Shown: piece after piece, positions 23,445 through 36,240 of the stretch | Position numbering within the stretch: position 1 is the first letter of the stretch | Layout of the letters: each line of letters starts with the position of its first letter | Source of the DNA: Pseudorasbora parva | Lineage: Eukaryota; Chordata; Actinopteri; Cypriniformes; Gobionidae | NCBI RefSeq assembly: GCF_024679245.1 | Contig: NC_090191.1 | Coordinates: 5,349,004 to 5,413,003 of the forward strand | Direction: 5' to 3' | DNA length: 64,000 nucleotides | Translations under genes and position numbers: made by a program | Notes under the pieces: model-generated | Databases searched by the model: none | What the model was told of the DNA's origin: nothing | What the model saw: the letters and a program-made list of their open reading frames with translations, nothing else

Positions 23445-24819
23445 CTTTATAATAGTGTGAAGAAAAGGCTGAACTTAGAATTAAAGCACATCATAAACAT
23501 GCTAAATTAATTTATCAGAGATACAGGTCAAACTTTAAAACCACTTAAAAATGTATTTATAGCCTGTAAAGTTTTAAAGGCTGTTTGAAAATATGCAAAA
23601 TTGGGTTCTGACAGAGTTACTCAATTTAGTTTGCTAATTTAAAAAAGTTAATAAAAAAAAACCTGCTTTATTTTGGCTTAAAATATCAGGATACATATCA
23701 TAACGGGAGTTCAGTATCGAGATACATATAGATTCGTGACACGAGTGTATTGTTATACCCCTATTGATAAATATAACATTTTCCTAATAACAAGAACAAA
23801 TCAATAATACATTTTTTTTTTTGTTGAAAAGTCATATTGATTTGAATGAAGTAAAACAGGTACAAGAAGAGAGACATCTCATCTCTAATGTGTGTTTCTC
23901 AGGATATATTCAGTCAACAATGTTAAATGACACTTCTTTACTTTTATTTGTTACATTAGGAATCCAGATGTATTCCCACTGGAATGAGGAAAACATATTA
24001 ACCCAAACTCATTTAGATGGAGGAGAAGAGATTTAAACAAAAAGAGATCTAATCGATTGGTCACTGCATTTATCATTAATTCAATCAAGTTAATCTAAAA
24101 ATAAAAATGTAGAGACTTTTAATTATTCAAAACAATCACTCTGTTGATTATTTCACAAACCATTATTATCTCATTTTCACAGGCAATTCCTTATGACGCA
24201 GTGTTTGGTCTCCTCACTCCTTTTTTATTTTAGGAATAATTCACACATTTGGTTTGAGCCTAATATATTATTAGTTTGTCAGTTGTTGAGTGTTACTGAA
24301 CTATGTCTTAAATTTAAGTATCATATTTCTGTGAAAGAATATTTTATTGTCGTGAATTCTATTATAAAATAATTTCTCTATTCATCAGTCAGAGCGACAG
24401 TTAATGGACCTAAATTGCCTGATTAGAAAAAACACTCAGAACTAACACAACAAACTAATAAAATAATGCCTAATATATTAAGAGTCTATATAACTGTCCG
24501 TTTAATTATTTAAAAATTTATAGAAATCGAGATAGAAATAGAAATGGAGTGCTTCGAATCATTTAATCATTTGTTGTGAATCAATCGGTTCAATTGACTC
24601 GGAGAGTCGAAAGCTCCGGTTCTCTCGCTACTCGCCAGAGACTAAATTCATGTTTGAACTGATTCACGATAAAAAGCGAAATGAGCCGCTCCTTCTGTTA
24701 CTTATGAGTTTATTATGGTACTTTACTAACACAACGCTGATAAAAGTTAACTTAACACTTAACAATTCATGCTTCATTATGAGTCGCTTTAAATCACTTT
24801 AAACGCTTAAAACACAAAC

Positions 24820-24905
24820 CTTTCTCCAGCCGAATCACAACAGAAGCCGGAGCGCGGAGCGGCCTTATGACGTCACACATCAAAAACTAAATAAAAGTCC
24901 CACTC
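24820..24905 (-). promoter_or_regulatory. ZNF-B first exon and core promoter with CRE
   Basis: Homologous to 14942-15040 and inverted relative to 34190-34280. TGACGTCA lies at 24868-24875. The exon ends ...GGAGAAAG before the donor GTTTGTG. The intron just downstream (24530-24730) also matches the ZNF-A intron at 14660-14860, so the genes were duplicated together with their promoters. Confidence 0.65.
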
Positions 24906-26141
24906 TGCTGAGTCTAAAATCTCAAATGTGCATAGAAATTTACTTAGAAAAAAATTACAACATTCAGAGTTGTAAGTATTGGTGCAATACACAAAGTTAC
25001 TAACACATAGGTACGTTAATAATACAGTTCACATTGAGAGTAAAATAAATAAAGTAATAATTTTCTTTGTTTTTAATATTTAATTTTATAATCATTTGAA
25101 TAGTTATTTCATTTAGAATAGTTGTCATTTAGTCATTTTATGTTTTATTGTTTTATATTATTTATGTTCTATTGTTGTTTAATCTTATGGTTGTGGTCTG
25201 AAGGGATGTTTGTCTTCATGTGTAGGAGATCAGAGAATGTCTCCATTTCAAGGTTTTTATCATCACAGTATGATGTTGTGAAGCAGTGATTTTCCATAGT
25301 TCATACACTTTAAATAATGCTGGGTTGTCTTTTAACCCAAAATGCTGGGTTAAGACTGTTGGGTAATTTTTGTTAGTTTACTTGATCATATTTTAAACAC
25401 CATTGGGTAGTTTCACATTTCCAGTCGTTGGGTTAACCCTGCTGGGTAGCAATGCTTGGTTGATTCTACCCAGCGGTTGGTTGTTTCACGTGCTTCCCGC
25501 CTTGATTCGTTTAAATTCGCTCCCAAACTGTCATTTTGAAAGGACAATGCAAAAGGCAAAGCCACTGGTTGCAGATGTCTTAAGATAAGTTCATATTCTT
25601 TCATTAATAATCATTTTAATTAGCATAATTATAGTTTTTTTCTTCTTCGCGGTAACAATTCTTAAGCTTACTTGTTAAGACGTCAAAAGTTTTACCTCAG
25701 AATCCGATGCAATGTACTGACTCGTGTTAGTTTAGGTAACGTTAGGCATGTGAGACGATAGAATACAGTTTGTGATTACACGGAACCATGATCCCCTTAC
25801 GAAAATTAAACATGGTTTTATATAGGGATGTCACAAGTAACGGTAACGTTACGCTAATTCGGTACCACATACTGAAATTTTAAAAATGTGACGACAGCCT
25901 ATCTGTATGGCATCGATTCACAAGTAGAATATATTCGGTCCCGTAGCTGCGTTCAGTCGCATCACACAGGGCTCCAGACTGTAGCTGATTATATACGTGA
26001 CCAGTTTCTGTGTATATTAAATACTATTTAAATATTACTCTTCCATGTTTTGCGTCTCTCTGTGAATGACTGTGGCGTGTGCGCGAGCGTACACACACAC
26101 ACGCTCGCTGTCTTTTAAGCCTCTGCCGTGTCACTGAGGAG

Positions 26142-27687
26142 TAGGGTTGGGCATCGTTTTGATTTGAACGATTCTGATTCCGATTCTTACTTTCGATTCC
26201 GGTTCTTTTCGATTCTCGATTCCGATTCTTTGAGGGGTGGAGTCAAAACATGTCACATCGATATTCAATGTTATTTTCAATACAACGGGGGAAAAACGCT
26301 GCATATACTGTCAATTAGATATTTTTTATATAATTTTTTTTTTGTCTGTCTTTTGAAAGTCTAGGCAATCAAAAATTTCTTCTGAAGAGATCACTTTATA
26401 TGATAAAGCTTTTAAGCTTTTTCTCATATATAAACATTGATCAATTACTATTAAAATTCTCACAAATATTTGTTAACTCAATGTATTTTTTACAACGGGG
26501 TAATTGTGTTGCAATAGTTTACACACAGCACAAGGAAGCTTGATTTTGAATGTTAAATTGAATAAACAAAGATACATATTACACAAAATAGCACAAATAA
26601 ATACAATAGAATAAAAGATATACATGAAATAGACAGCTTTATTTTTTCAGGTTGGTCTAACATTCAGGTAAGAAACTGAATAAAAAAACGCAAAGTGGCT
26701 AAATAAATTTAAAATAACATTGGATAATGTTTTTTGCAAAAAATTAAATAGTTTCATATAATACCATTAAAGTTACACAAGTTGATCAGTCAAGAGCAGT
26801 GTGATCGTTTGTCTTTTTGTAGTTTGACTTTGAATAACAAATGACCGCTGTCCCTTTAAGACCTGCCGCACTCATGGATCCTGAACACTGTTCCTGTTAC
26901 TCATTCTTCATTTCTTCCTGAATTGTTTAAGACTGTGTTTACATACTCTTCAAAATGTGCACTGAAAATTAGTTTGAGTGTATTTGACCAATAATAAGCA
27001 GGAAAAAGATGCAAATATTTGCACTTGTATGTCAGAGGGGGCTTTATTACGGTGTGTGTGTGTGTGCGCGCGCTTCAGATTTGAGCCTGAAATCTGCGGG
27101 GATTCGTAGAATTATGTGCAATCCCGCGCGAAATTCAGACCGATCACACACACTAACACTAACACGCTGTCGTAAGGAAAAGTCCAGCAGAACGCGCGTC
27201 CGTCGTGTTCAGAGGTTAACCGGCTGAATGAGAATATATGCGGCTGCGCGTCAACTCGCTGTCGGTCAGAGTGGAGAGGAGAGGAGAGGAGAGGAGAGGA
27301 GAGGAGAGGAGAGGAGAGGAGAGGAGAGGAGAGGAGAGGAGAGGAGAGGAGAGGAGAGCAGCTGGAATCGATTGTGTAGGCTGAGCAGGCTATCGTATCT
27401 TTACAGATATTTCAGTATCGATATTTTTGACAACACTAGTTGCACTGTGCCGACCCAGGCTTTTAAAAGTGAAATAAATCCACACTTCAGAGCCGCTTAC
27501 CGGGCTTCCATGACTAAAAGAACAAGCGGGCGCGCAAGCTCCGGAAATCACGTGGCCATGGAAACCAAAACTTGCGTGCTTGGAACCGAAGATCGGAACC
27601 GAAAATAAATTTTCTAAACGATTCCAATGGAATCGTTATTTTTTAAACGGTTCCAAGTTAGAACCGGGTTCTCGATGCCCAACCCTA
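26142..27687. mobile_element. hAT transposon, 1546 bp
   Basis: The tips are TAGGGTTGGGCATCG and inverted CGATGCCCAACCCTA, with the 8-bp duplication CTGAGGAG at 26134-26141 and 27688-27695. GATTCCGATT-type repeats fill the subterminal parts. No transposase. A GAGGA pentanucleotide run lies inside. Confidence 0.88.
27270..27358. repeat. (GAGGA)n pentanucleotide microsatellite
   Basis: About 17 nearly perfect copies of a five-base unit, responsible for the repetitive ERRGE protein in the overlapping open frame, which I do not take as a gene. Confidence 0.92.
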
Positions 27688-27959
27688 CTGAGGAGTTAGG
27701 ACCATAGACCGTAAAAAAATTTGGACGACTCGACATCATCCGTTTCCGCTTGGCAGATTTGAAGCTTTCAGGCGGCCTGCACGGCGCGGACATCTTGGGA
27801 ACGAGTCTGCGCAGTAGCGATTTCACCTATTCGAGAGGGGACCATGTCTATCTTAGGGATGTCTGTTGGTTGTGCTCACTGGCAATTGTGGAGTCGTTCC
27901 CAGATCTATAAAATAAAATTAAATAGTGTATATCTACAATAACGTTACTGGCTATTCTG

Positions 27960-28420
27960 TTATTATTCTTATCATTATTCTTCTTCTTATTATTATTAAT
28001 AATATTACTGTTATTATATATTACTAGTACTTCCACTACTGCTATTATTATAATCATGAATACTACTATACTTATACTTGTCATCACTACCTCTATCACA
28101 ACAACTACAACAATTAATACTACAACTATTATTATTATTACTAATACTATTATCGTTATTATAATTCACAGATGATACAGCTACTACTACGATTGTTAAC
28201 ATGAATACTATTGCTATTACTACCACCTCTGCTACTATTATTATTATTACTAATACTATTATCATTATTATAATTCACAGATGATACAGCTACTATTACG
28301 ATTGTTAACATGAATACTATTACTATTACTACCACCTCTGCTACTATTATTTTTGTTGTTATATTTATTATTATGATGACTACTGCTACTAAAACTCTAT
28401 TATTACTATTTTCTTCCCCC
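27960..28420. repeat. Trinucleotide-rich low-complexity region with 109-bp duplication
   Basis: Dominated by TAT/ACT triplets. A unit around GATTGTTAACATGAATACTA repeats with a 109-bp spacing (28191 and 28300). All overlapping open frames are isoleucine/asparagine artefacts. A run of A follows near 28529-28549. Confidence 0.75.
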
Positions 28421-29655
28421 CCCCTTTTTTTTCCTCCTCTCTTTCTCCTCTTCTGTAAGTGTATGTATATCATTGATCCCCTACCTTGTAAAAGTTATTA
28501 TTTTGTAAATTTGCAATTTTGCTCAATAAAAAAAAAAAAAAAAAAAAAACACAGAGGGGCTCTCTATACTGGGACCGGTCACCGGGGGGCGATCGAGGCG
28601 CAAAAGCTTCAGTATCTGAGAGGGGCACTGCAGGCTTGGTTAGGACATGCGAATTTACCGTTTCATTTTGAGAAAACTGTCATATTTTATGAACACAGAC
28701 ACTCGAACTTCACGGCAACCCTTCAAAATAAAAGTTTGATTTAAACGTGAATACATTGATAGAATATATTATAATTATATATTACAGTATATTTGTAGTT
28801 TTCATTGTTGGCAATTTTAACACTTTGTGTGTTGTACCATTTGTCAAGCAATAAAAATGATTGTTTTAACAGTCTAAACATGCATTCTTCATTTGTTTTT
28901 TCATGGTTGTCTAGTTTTACAGTAGGCTAATGCACAGGAGAGATTTTAAGAACAACCCAGCAAGAATAACCCAGAATAGCAAATCCATTAATGGCAAAAA
29001 ATTGACTAGATTTTGGGTTTTCTCAACAGCCCAGCCTCCTGGGTTAAAATGCCACTGGGTTAATTTAACCTAGCATGTGTTCTGTCCAATATTTACCCAG
29101 CGCTGAGTTGCCAATTGGGTTGTTTTTAACCAAGCCATTTTTAGAGTGTAGTTTTTCCATTGGTAAATTAACACTTGTTGGAATTGTACAGGTCAGATGA
29201 AGTGTAACATATAGATGAAGTCTGAACATAAAAACTGAAATACACACAACTAAGATTATTCAATAAACTCTGCTAATTTATTATTATCACAACTCCTGCT
29301 CTTCTTTTTCTTTCTCAGTCAAACTCTGATAAAGCTGTTAATAGAGCCTTTAATAAAGTCTTTCTGTTTACAGGTTTGCTGGTCACACACACCAGACAAA
29401 CTGATATCTTTTGACAAGATACGGCGTCCAGGGCTGGATTTGATATTTGTGACGTGGAGATTTCATCCGGTCTAACATTGTGCCTTTCGCCCCAACAACA
29501 GGGGCCCTTTTGTTATTGAAAAACTGTTGCTTTGATTATTTTGAAAAAAAACTGAATATCATTAGGCAGGGGTCCAGAGATGTCCTTCAGGCGGGCCAAC
29601 ACCAGCCTCTCAAATGATTTCATGACCACAGACGTGAGGTTCATGCACCAACAGG

Positions 29656-32600
29656 CTAAAACCAGCCACGGAACTTAATTTTCAGGGAGAAGGAAATCCT
29701 CCGCCCTAAAAATGAAGACTTCTTTTTGGGTTCTTGAGCTGCTCTTTCCTCAGTATCACCCTTGCTCTTCCTGTCCTTTTTGGACCTGAAGGGATTCTTC
29801 ATCTGCAAACAAATGACACTCATGATTTAATACAGTAGTGTTTAAAACAGAATTAATTTCAGCAAGTATAGGTATTAGGTAGAACATTAAACATTTATAC
29901 AGAGGAGAAATTACCTTTTTAAGGATGTTTGACTTCATCATCTTTAACCTGTTTCTGAAGGTCAGCTTTGGCAGATCCTCCTGAACCGACACAGCCTGAC
30001 TGTTCATCTCAATCGGTGTTAACTGTTCAGCCGGTGGAAATTTCTTTGCCAGTGAGTCAAAAACTTGGCTGACCACCAACTCTGTCAGATGATCCAGCAC
30101 TGTCAGATCAAAATCTTCTTCTTTCATGGTGAAGGGCATCACTGGAGTATTTTCAGGGAGTTTCGCAGGTTGAGGGAATCTGGAGGACACAAGAAGACGC
30201 TGCACGAGTTCCTCCACAAAATAATGGAGAAAATCTTTAGCAGTCGTTCTGACCTCCTCCGAGTCTCTCTCTGTCAGCGGCATCTCACATCTCTGGACAC
30301 AGTTCATTAAATCTGTGAGCCTTTGCAGACGTCCTGAAGCTGCGTAACTGATGTCCTGCCCGCTGACGTGACCGCTGCACTTCGACATGTAAAGAGCGGT
30401 CATCAGAGAGTCAAATAAGGTGATGGTCTTTGCCCCGTCACTGTTTGAGGGTTGATCTGACTCCAGCAGGACGAGTGACAGTCCACCCTCATGTGTCTCA
30501 AAAGTCAGCCGCAGAACTGGGACAGGCCCACTTCTCCATGTCCTGGACGCTGCAGTAGGATCCCATGCCCGAATGAGTTCCTCCACAATGTAGTCGATTA
30601 CATTGCTTGTGGCCTCATTCGTACGGCTCGGTCTGAGAGCACAGGGGAGTTTGGCCTCTATTGCCGCGAGGACCATGCCGATGGCTGTCATGGCCGCTCT
30701 GCGGGTGATGTGGCAATGCAAAACACTCAGCTTTCGGATGACCCTACTGATCAGTAACTCCCCAATATTAGAGCAGGAATCATCCGGACAGAAGTAAACG
30801 AAGCACGGTGACGAGGCCGCGTTGATCTTCAGAATGTTGTTGTGCATCACCACATTCACCTGATGCCAAACTTCCTCCACCACAATGCCAGCGAATTCAG
30901 AGGAAGGCCAGCCGTCTTCACCCAGAGAGTCGCTGAAATCACATTCACCGCTGCTGAGGAGAACATCCACCGTGATCCCAAAAAGGGTTTCAAGTGGATA
31001 CACAAATGGGAGCCGCTCCGTCTTCAGGATCACTGGTCCTTCTTCTGAAGGGTCCTGCTGAAGATCCTCAGTGGATGCGGATGTGGATGGCCTGTTTGGG
31101 TTCACCACTGCAGAGGTATCCATGCCCACTACACCAGATAGATTTGACATTAAACCAGCTGCAGTTGTGGTGGCTGACGCTGCAATGGCAGTCAACATTT
31201 GATGGATTTGCTGTCTGGAGAACTGTGTGTGTGAGAGGGAAAGCTAAATTAGTTTGTTCTAATGAACAATGTTTTTTCTATGAGCAGATTATTTGCTTTA
31301 TTCTTAAACATGGACTTATAAATGATAAACATGTATTAATATGCAAAAGTAGACTTACAGGGTAGCTCAGTGCCGCCTGTATCACTTCCAAATTCCTGAA
31401 AAACACACAAAACCATGAATATAATATAAGACAAGTAAATGTATCTTGTTAGTTAGCTAGAAAAATAATGAAATAACTGATTTTGCTAAATATATCCACT
31501 CTATTACATATTCATTATATGTTTACTTAACCTGTTAGTGTTTATAGTTAACCAACAAATTGGAGTAGAAACATAATAATTTTATGAAAAAGTATATATT
31601 TAAAGTACCTAATGTGTAGTAAGGGTATTCAAATGTTTGTATAACTGAGACTTATTTGATTGATTATTTAATATGTGATTAATTGATTTTTAAATAAGCT
31701 TTTGTTTTCCGAAAGGTTTCATGATTCCTTGTGCTGTTGTTGTGCTGAGAATTGATTAAAACATTTATTACAACATTTATTAGAGTTTACAAAATAAAAG
31801 CTTTTAATTTAAGTGAACTTAGAATAATCTTCAAATAAACCCATTATAAGAGTCATATTTAACTGCGGCCTTCATATATAATCAGTATACAGATAAATTA
31901 TAAACTAAATATAGATGAATCCTTATTAAAGCTGCAATTTTCTCTTGCTACCTTTGTTTTTAGATAAACATTAAAGGTGCACTATGTAACTTGTCTGTCC
32001 TCTAGAGGTCACCTATTCAAAACAATGGCATATTTTGATGCCGCCAAGTTTGAGCGCAGTATCTTGGGACATGTGGTCTTCACCTCACAGCCGGTGGGAA
32101 ATAATCGGGATAGACTCTGGCAGAAATCATACTCATGGGTGCGGTTATTAACGTTACTGTAGTATGAAGCAGAGCAGGAGCGAGTGTTGTGGAGCTGAGC
32201 ACGGCCGCTGGGGTGATTGTTATACAAACACACGGTTCGTGAGCAGCGGTACACTTGTTATTGCACACTGCTAAGAGTAAAGTGTTTCTGCAAAATAAAA
32301 CCGGAAACTGAGGGAAACGCAGACGTGACGAAACTGAGAGGCGACTGCCACACACGTCCCGGCTCCTTGGTTAAAATAGCAATTTTCTCACATTTACAAA
32401 TATTTGGAAACATTTGGAGTATTATAAGTACTCAACTGAACCAAATGTAAAACACAGACATAGTAGTTTTTGGATATTTTACTGCAAAAATGTTACATAG
32501 TGCCGCTTTAATGACAGAAACTGGTTTATTAGGCAGCTGTCACTTTAAGATCTTCCACTGCCAAACATTTTGCAGATCTGATGCGTTTTCTCTCTTAACT

Positions 32601-32985
32601 CTTTTAGTTAATTTAAGACGTTATTTAGCTAATTTAAGTTTAAGACTCATTTAAGACTACTCTTTTAAGAATAATTGACAAAACGGGCATTTTGGCTTAA
32701 TTTTGTGTTTTACTGTTCGTTCAAGCGTGAAAGAGGACTCATTAACACAATTACACAAAAACTGCTTTAAAATAAGTTTCATCACTAGAATATAATAGAT
32801 ATTTCTATTTTTATTGTACAAATAAATAAATAGACATACCTCTCAGTCAGATTCCAGAAGAAGTTGTCTATGACTGATTGAGAAGTGACCTTCTCCAGCT
32901 GTGGTACAGAGAATTTTGCAGCTAAACGCACCGCATAGGCCAGTTCTCTGTAATGGTCTGACTGAACTCCAGTATTACAAGCCAT
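29656..32985 (-). CDS. Unrecognised four-exon gene, 545 aa
   Basis: Coding exons on the minus strand are 32985-32840, 31395-31359, 31222-29915 and 29802-29656. The donors are GTATGT, GTAAGT and GTAATT, and each acceptor ends CAG. Exon lengths (146, 37, 1308, 147) add to 1638 and stay in frame across all junctions, which is strong evidence for a real gene. The N-terminus reads MACNTGVQSDHYRELAYAV. The middle is helical and acidic with no signal peptide, obvious transmembrane segment or known catalytic motif. The last exon adds a lysine/arginine-rich tail (MKNPFRSKKDRKSKG... to KIKFRGWF) before the TAG. An open frame that ignores the last intron would end differently (29756). I do not recognise the family. 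A 533-bp MITE sits in the intron between the first two exons. The likely promoter is at 33048-33173. Confidence 0.8.
31975..32507. mobile_element. TTAA-flanked MITE, 533 bp
   Basis: The ends are AGGTGCACTATGTAAC and the inverted GTTACATAGTGCCGCT, with TTAA at 31971-31974 and 32508-32511. It lies in the first intron of the four-exon gene. Overlapping open frames on both strands are not genes. Confidence 0.82.
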
Positions 32986-33047
32986 TGTAAACGATCATCA
33001 AACACCAAATACAGAGGAAGAATGACTTTACACCGAGACTGCAGAAA

Positions 33048-33173
33048 GCGATGGGCTCCAGGACTCCTGCAGCGGCAGTTATAGTGTGTTCTGACTGTGA
33101 CATCACAATAGCGATGGACTCCAGGACTCCTGCAGCGGCAGTTATAGAGTGTTCTGACTGTGACATCACAATA
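33048..33173 (-). promoter_or_regulatory. Duplicated 63-bp promoter unit
   Basis: Two tandem 63-bp copies (33048-33110 and 33111-33173) differ at about two positions. On the minus strand each holds a CRE-like TGATGTCA (33105-33098 and 33168-33161) and a TATA-like CTATAAC about 20 bp further on. They lie 63-190 bp upstream of the ATG at 32985, so a promoter role for the four-exon gene is a reasonable inference. Confidence 0.6.
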
Positions 33174-33240
33174 GAGAGATCAGCACTGATGAACATTCTA
33201 ATGGAACGCTGGAGGAATGTGGCGGCACTGCTGTAGATGC

Positions 33241-34189
33241 TTCAGAGTCTTGGATTATTATTATATGTTCTTCTATCACTAATTGATGGAGTGTGTAGCT
33301 TTTCATTTACAATCATGTAAGATATGGAAAGGACCAGCTATAACCACTGACAAAATGTGGCTTTAAAATTTGTCCAATACTTTACATTTGGAAAAAAAAT
33401 TATATTTATTGAAGGATAATCGCTCAGGTTTTTGTAATAGTTGGCAACCCTGCATAGAGTTCTTACAATCAGTATCTGTATAAACTCTTATTTTACTTGC
33501 TACAAAATTGTATTATACTTCTGCTTTGTTTTTTTTCTTTGTTTTCTTCTTCTTCTTCTTTTTTTGGTGACCAAAGGTCTTGTTCTGGTTTATATGTAAA
33601 CTTATACAAAAATAATATTTGAGCCTCTCCTATATTGTTGATTGAAAACTGTATAATAAATATATGCTCAATTTTTTTTTACATTCATAAACATGTCATC
33701 TCTGTTTCCTTTCCATTAATTATAAAAGAAGAAAAAACTGACGTTATAAACTGCAGTTTTTAGCCTCCTTGTTAGTATGCTCCTTATTCAGTTTTCCCCC
33801 CATTCATCTAATATAAGGGAAAATACATCAGAGAAATTATTTTTTCACTATTTGTAACATATTTCAAAATGTTAATAATTGTTGCATTTTTTTTGTTTGT
33901 TGAGTCTGTGGCCCTAAAAATGTTTAATTATATTTAAAAACATGTACTATTTTTGCTCTTTAGAAAAATTGCAATAAACAAAAATGGGTCTGTCATTGAA
34001 AAAAAGTTGTTGGTTTCTGCTCACAGCACAGAATCTCACATACTAGATGTGGTTCAAACTCTTTCTTTGTTAAATTCATTTTAGTACATCAATGACCAAT
34101 ACCCGTTTAAATATATATTTCAACAAGAATTCAACTTATATGTTTTTGTGTTTTTGTATGCGAATGCCTATGCACATCTGTGAATTGAG
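33241..34189. other. Intergenic, AT-rich, no gene seen
   Basis: Divergent intergenic region between the four-exon gene (minus) and ZNF-C (plus). It shows poly-T/CTT tracts near 33527-33565 and no supported ORF. Confidence 0.5.
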
Positions 34190-34280
34190 CGTGTGTGCAG
34201 GACTTTTATTTTGGAGCGGTGTTGTGACGTCAGAAGGCTGCGCCGCGCTCCTGCATCTGTTGTGATTCTGCAGAAGAAAG
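34190..34280 (+). promoter_or_regulatory. ZNF-C first exon and core promoter with CRE
   Basis: Plus-strand homologue of the ZNF-A and ZNF-B first exons. It contains TGACGTCA at 34225-34232, a GCGCCGCGCTCC stretch and ATTCTGCAGAAGAAAG before the donor at 34281 (GTTTGT). Only seven intron bases remain before DIRS-2 begins. The exon is probably untranslated. Confidence 0.65.
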
Positions 34281-35159
34281 GTTTGTTCCCTTTCGAGAGA
34301 GGTTCCTCGTATTACGTATGGGAAAAACTCCTTTTTTCGAGAATGTGAAGCAAAACTTTTAATAAAGGTATCTATGTAAAGCGCAGTGAGCTGCACGGCC
34401 ATAGCCCAGCGCGAGGAGCGCTCTGATTGGCCGGGCTGCGGCAACTGCAGGAACCTATGGTGAGGCGGCTGAGAGGAACGAACCAATGGGGGGCGTTCCA
34501 GAAGCCCGCCGAAAAAGGTGCTTATATTTGCATACAGGAGGCTATATAAGACCCTAATTCGCCATAGGTGTCAGATTTTATCTCCTTCAGCGATACCTTC
34601 GCTGGTCTCCGGAAGAAGCACCGCCGTTGAAAAGGCACCAGCGGAACCTGCAGCTGAGGACGACGGACTCCCTCTCCGCCTTCTCTGCCGTTCCAGCTAC
34701 GCCATCCGGCGTTATATATCCTTTAAACTGTGTCTATGTTGAGTGTTATATGTGTTTGTGTGTGTGTTGCCGCTGCAACGCCACTTCTAGAGCTTACAGG
34801 CTTGTTCTACTCGAGGACTCTCTCGTTCCGCCGCGTCGTTAAGCGCCGCGGAAAGACGGAGCTCTTCTCACTCTCCCTCTGCTCTCGTCCCGTCGCGCTG
34901 AATAGCGCCGCGGAAAGAGAGAATGTTAGAGGACATGAGCACACTCAAGCCGAAGCTCTCTTCACTCTGCCGCGGCTCTTCTTCCGCCGCTGCCGCAGAG
35001 TTGTCCTCACTCTTCTCTCATTCCGTCGCGCTACAGCCGCGGACAGAGAATACTAGAGTGAATAGGCGAACTCGAGCCGAAGCTCTCGTCACTATACCGT
35101 CGCGCTGAGGAGGCGCCGCGGACAGACGGAGTTTTTCCTCAGTCTTCCTCTTCTCTAGT

Positions 35160-36240
35160 TCAGTCGCGATATCGCCGCGGACAGAGAATACTATAGTGAA
35201 TAAACAAACTCGAGCCGAAGCTCTCGCCGTGCTAGAAGCGCCGCGGACAGAGTTTTACCTCACGCTTCCAATTCTCTCGTCCTGTCGCTCTATCGCCGCG
35301 GACAGAGATTACTAGAGTGAATAAACAAACTCGAGCCGAAGCTCTCGCCGTGCTAGAAGCGCCGCGGACAGAGTTTTACCTCACGCTTCCAATTCTCTCG
35401 TCCTGTCGCTCTATCGCCGCGGACAGAGAATACTAGAGTGAATAAACAAACTCGAGCCGAAGCTCTCGCCGTGCTAGAAGCGCCGCGGACAGAGTTTTAC
35501 CTCACGCTTCCAATTCTCTCGTCCTGTCGCTCTATCGCCGCGGACAGAGAATACTAGAGTGAATAAACAAACTCGAGCCGAAGCTCTCGCCGTGCTAGAA
35601 GCGCCGCGGACAGAGTTTTACCTCACGCTTCCAATTCTCTCGTCCTGTCGCTCTATCGCCGCGGACAGAGAATACTAGAGTGAATAAACAAACTCGAGCC
35701 GAAGCTCTCGCCGTGCTAGAAGCGCCGCGGACAGAGTTTTACCTCACGCTTCCAATTCTCTCGTCCTGTCGCTCTATCGCCGCGGACAGAGAATACTAGA
35801 GTGAATAAACAAACTCGAGCCGAAGCTCTCGCCGTGCTAGAAGCGCCGCGGACAGAGTTTTACCTCACGCTTCCAATTCTCTCGTCCTGTCGCTCTATCG
35901 CCGCGGACAGAGAAAACTAGAGTGAATAAACAAACTCGAGCCGAAGCTCTCGCCGTGCTAGAAGCGCCGCGGACAGAGTTTTACCTCACGCTTCCAATTC
36001 TCTCGTCCTGTCGCTCTATCGCCGCGGACAGAGAATACTAGAGTGAATAAACAAACTCGAGCCGAAGCTCTCGCCGTGCTAGAAGCGCCGCGGACAGAGT
36101 TTTACCTCACGCTTCCAATTCTCTCGTCCTGTCGCTCTATCGCCGCGGACAGAGAATACTAGAGTGAATAAACAAACTCGAGCCGAAGCTCTCGCCGTGC
36201 TCATTCTACCGCCGCCGTGCTGAAGCGCTGCGGACAGAGA
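35160..36240 (+). repeat. 121-bp minisatellite inside DIRS-2
   Basis: About eight near-identical 121-bp units, each with CTCGAGCCGAAGCTCTCG and CGCCGCGGACAGAG, plus diverged units to the left (34860-35160). The copies differ by single bases. A unit does not keep an open reading frame. It sits in the 5' part of DIRS-2, where other fish DIRS elements have leader or gag sequence. Confidence 0.9.

Larger units (their letters stand above)
25306..29148. mobile_element. Large TA-flanked DNA element, about 3.8 kb (tentative)
   Basis: The left end CACTTTAAATAATGCTGGG and the right end, inverted CACTCTAAAAATGGCTTGG, share a tip and are followed by many GCTGGGTT/AACCCAGC subterminal repeats. TA stands on both sides (25304-25305 and 29149-29150). 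The interior holds a hAT (26142-27687), simple repeats and no recognised transposase. Two independent fragments remain possible, since only the ends link them. Confidence 0.5.

Noticed and set aside
27228..27608. 126-codon ERRGE-repeat protein
   Set aside because: Translation of a GAGGA microsatellite within a hAT.
25825..27860. A further hAT starting TAGGGATGTCACAAG near 25826
   Set aside because: I found no inverted partner end or matching 8-bp duplication.
27848..28473. Asparagine/isoleucine-rich proteins
   Set aside because: Products of trinucleotide low-complexity DNA; no start context or conservation signal.
29756..29914. Read-through C-terminus of the large frame in the four-exon gene
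   Set aside because: A good donor at 29914 and acceptor at 29803 give a lysine-rich last exon in frame, whereas the read-through part is intron-like and AT-rich.
35160..36240. CRISPR-like or rDNA-spacer array
   Set aside because: Units are contiguous at 121 bp with no unique spacers, and flanks are DIRS sequence.
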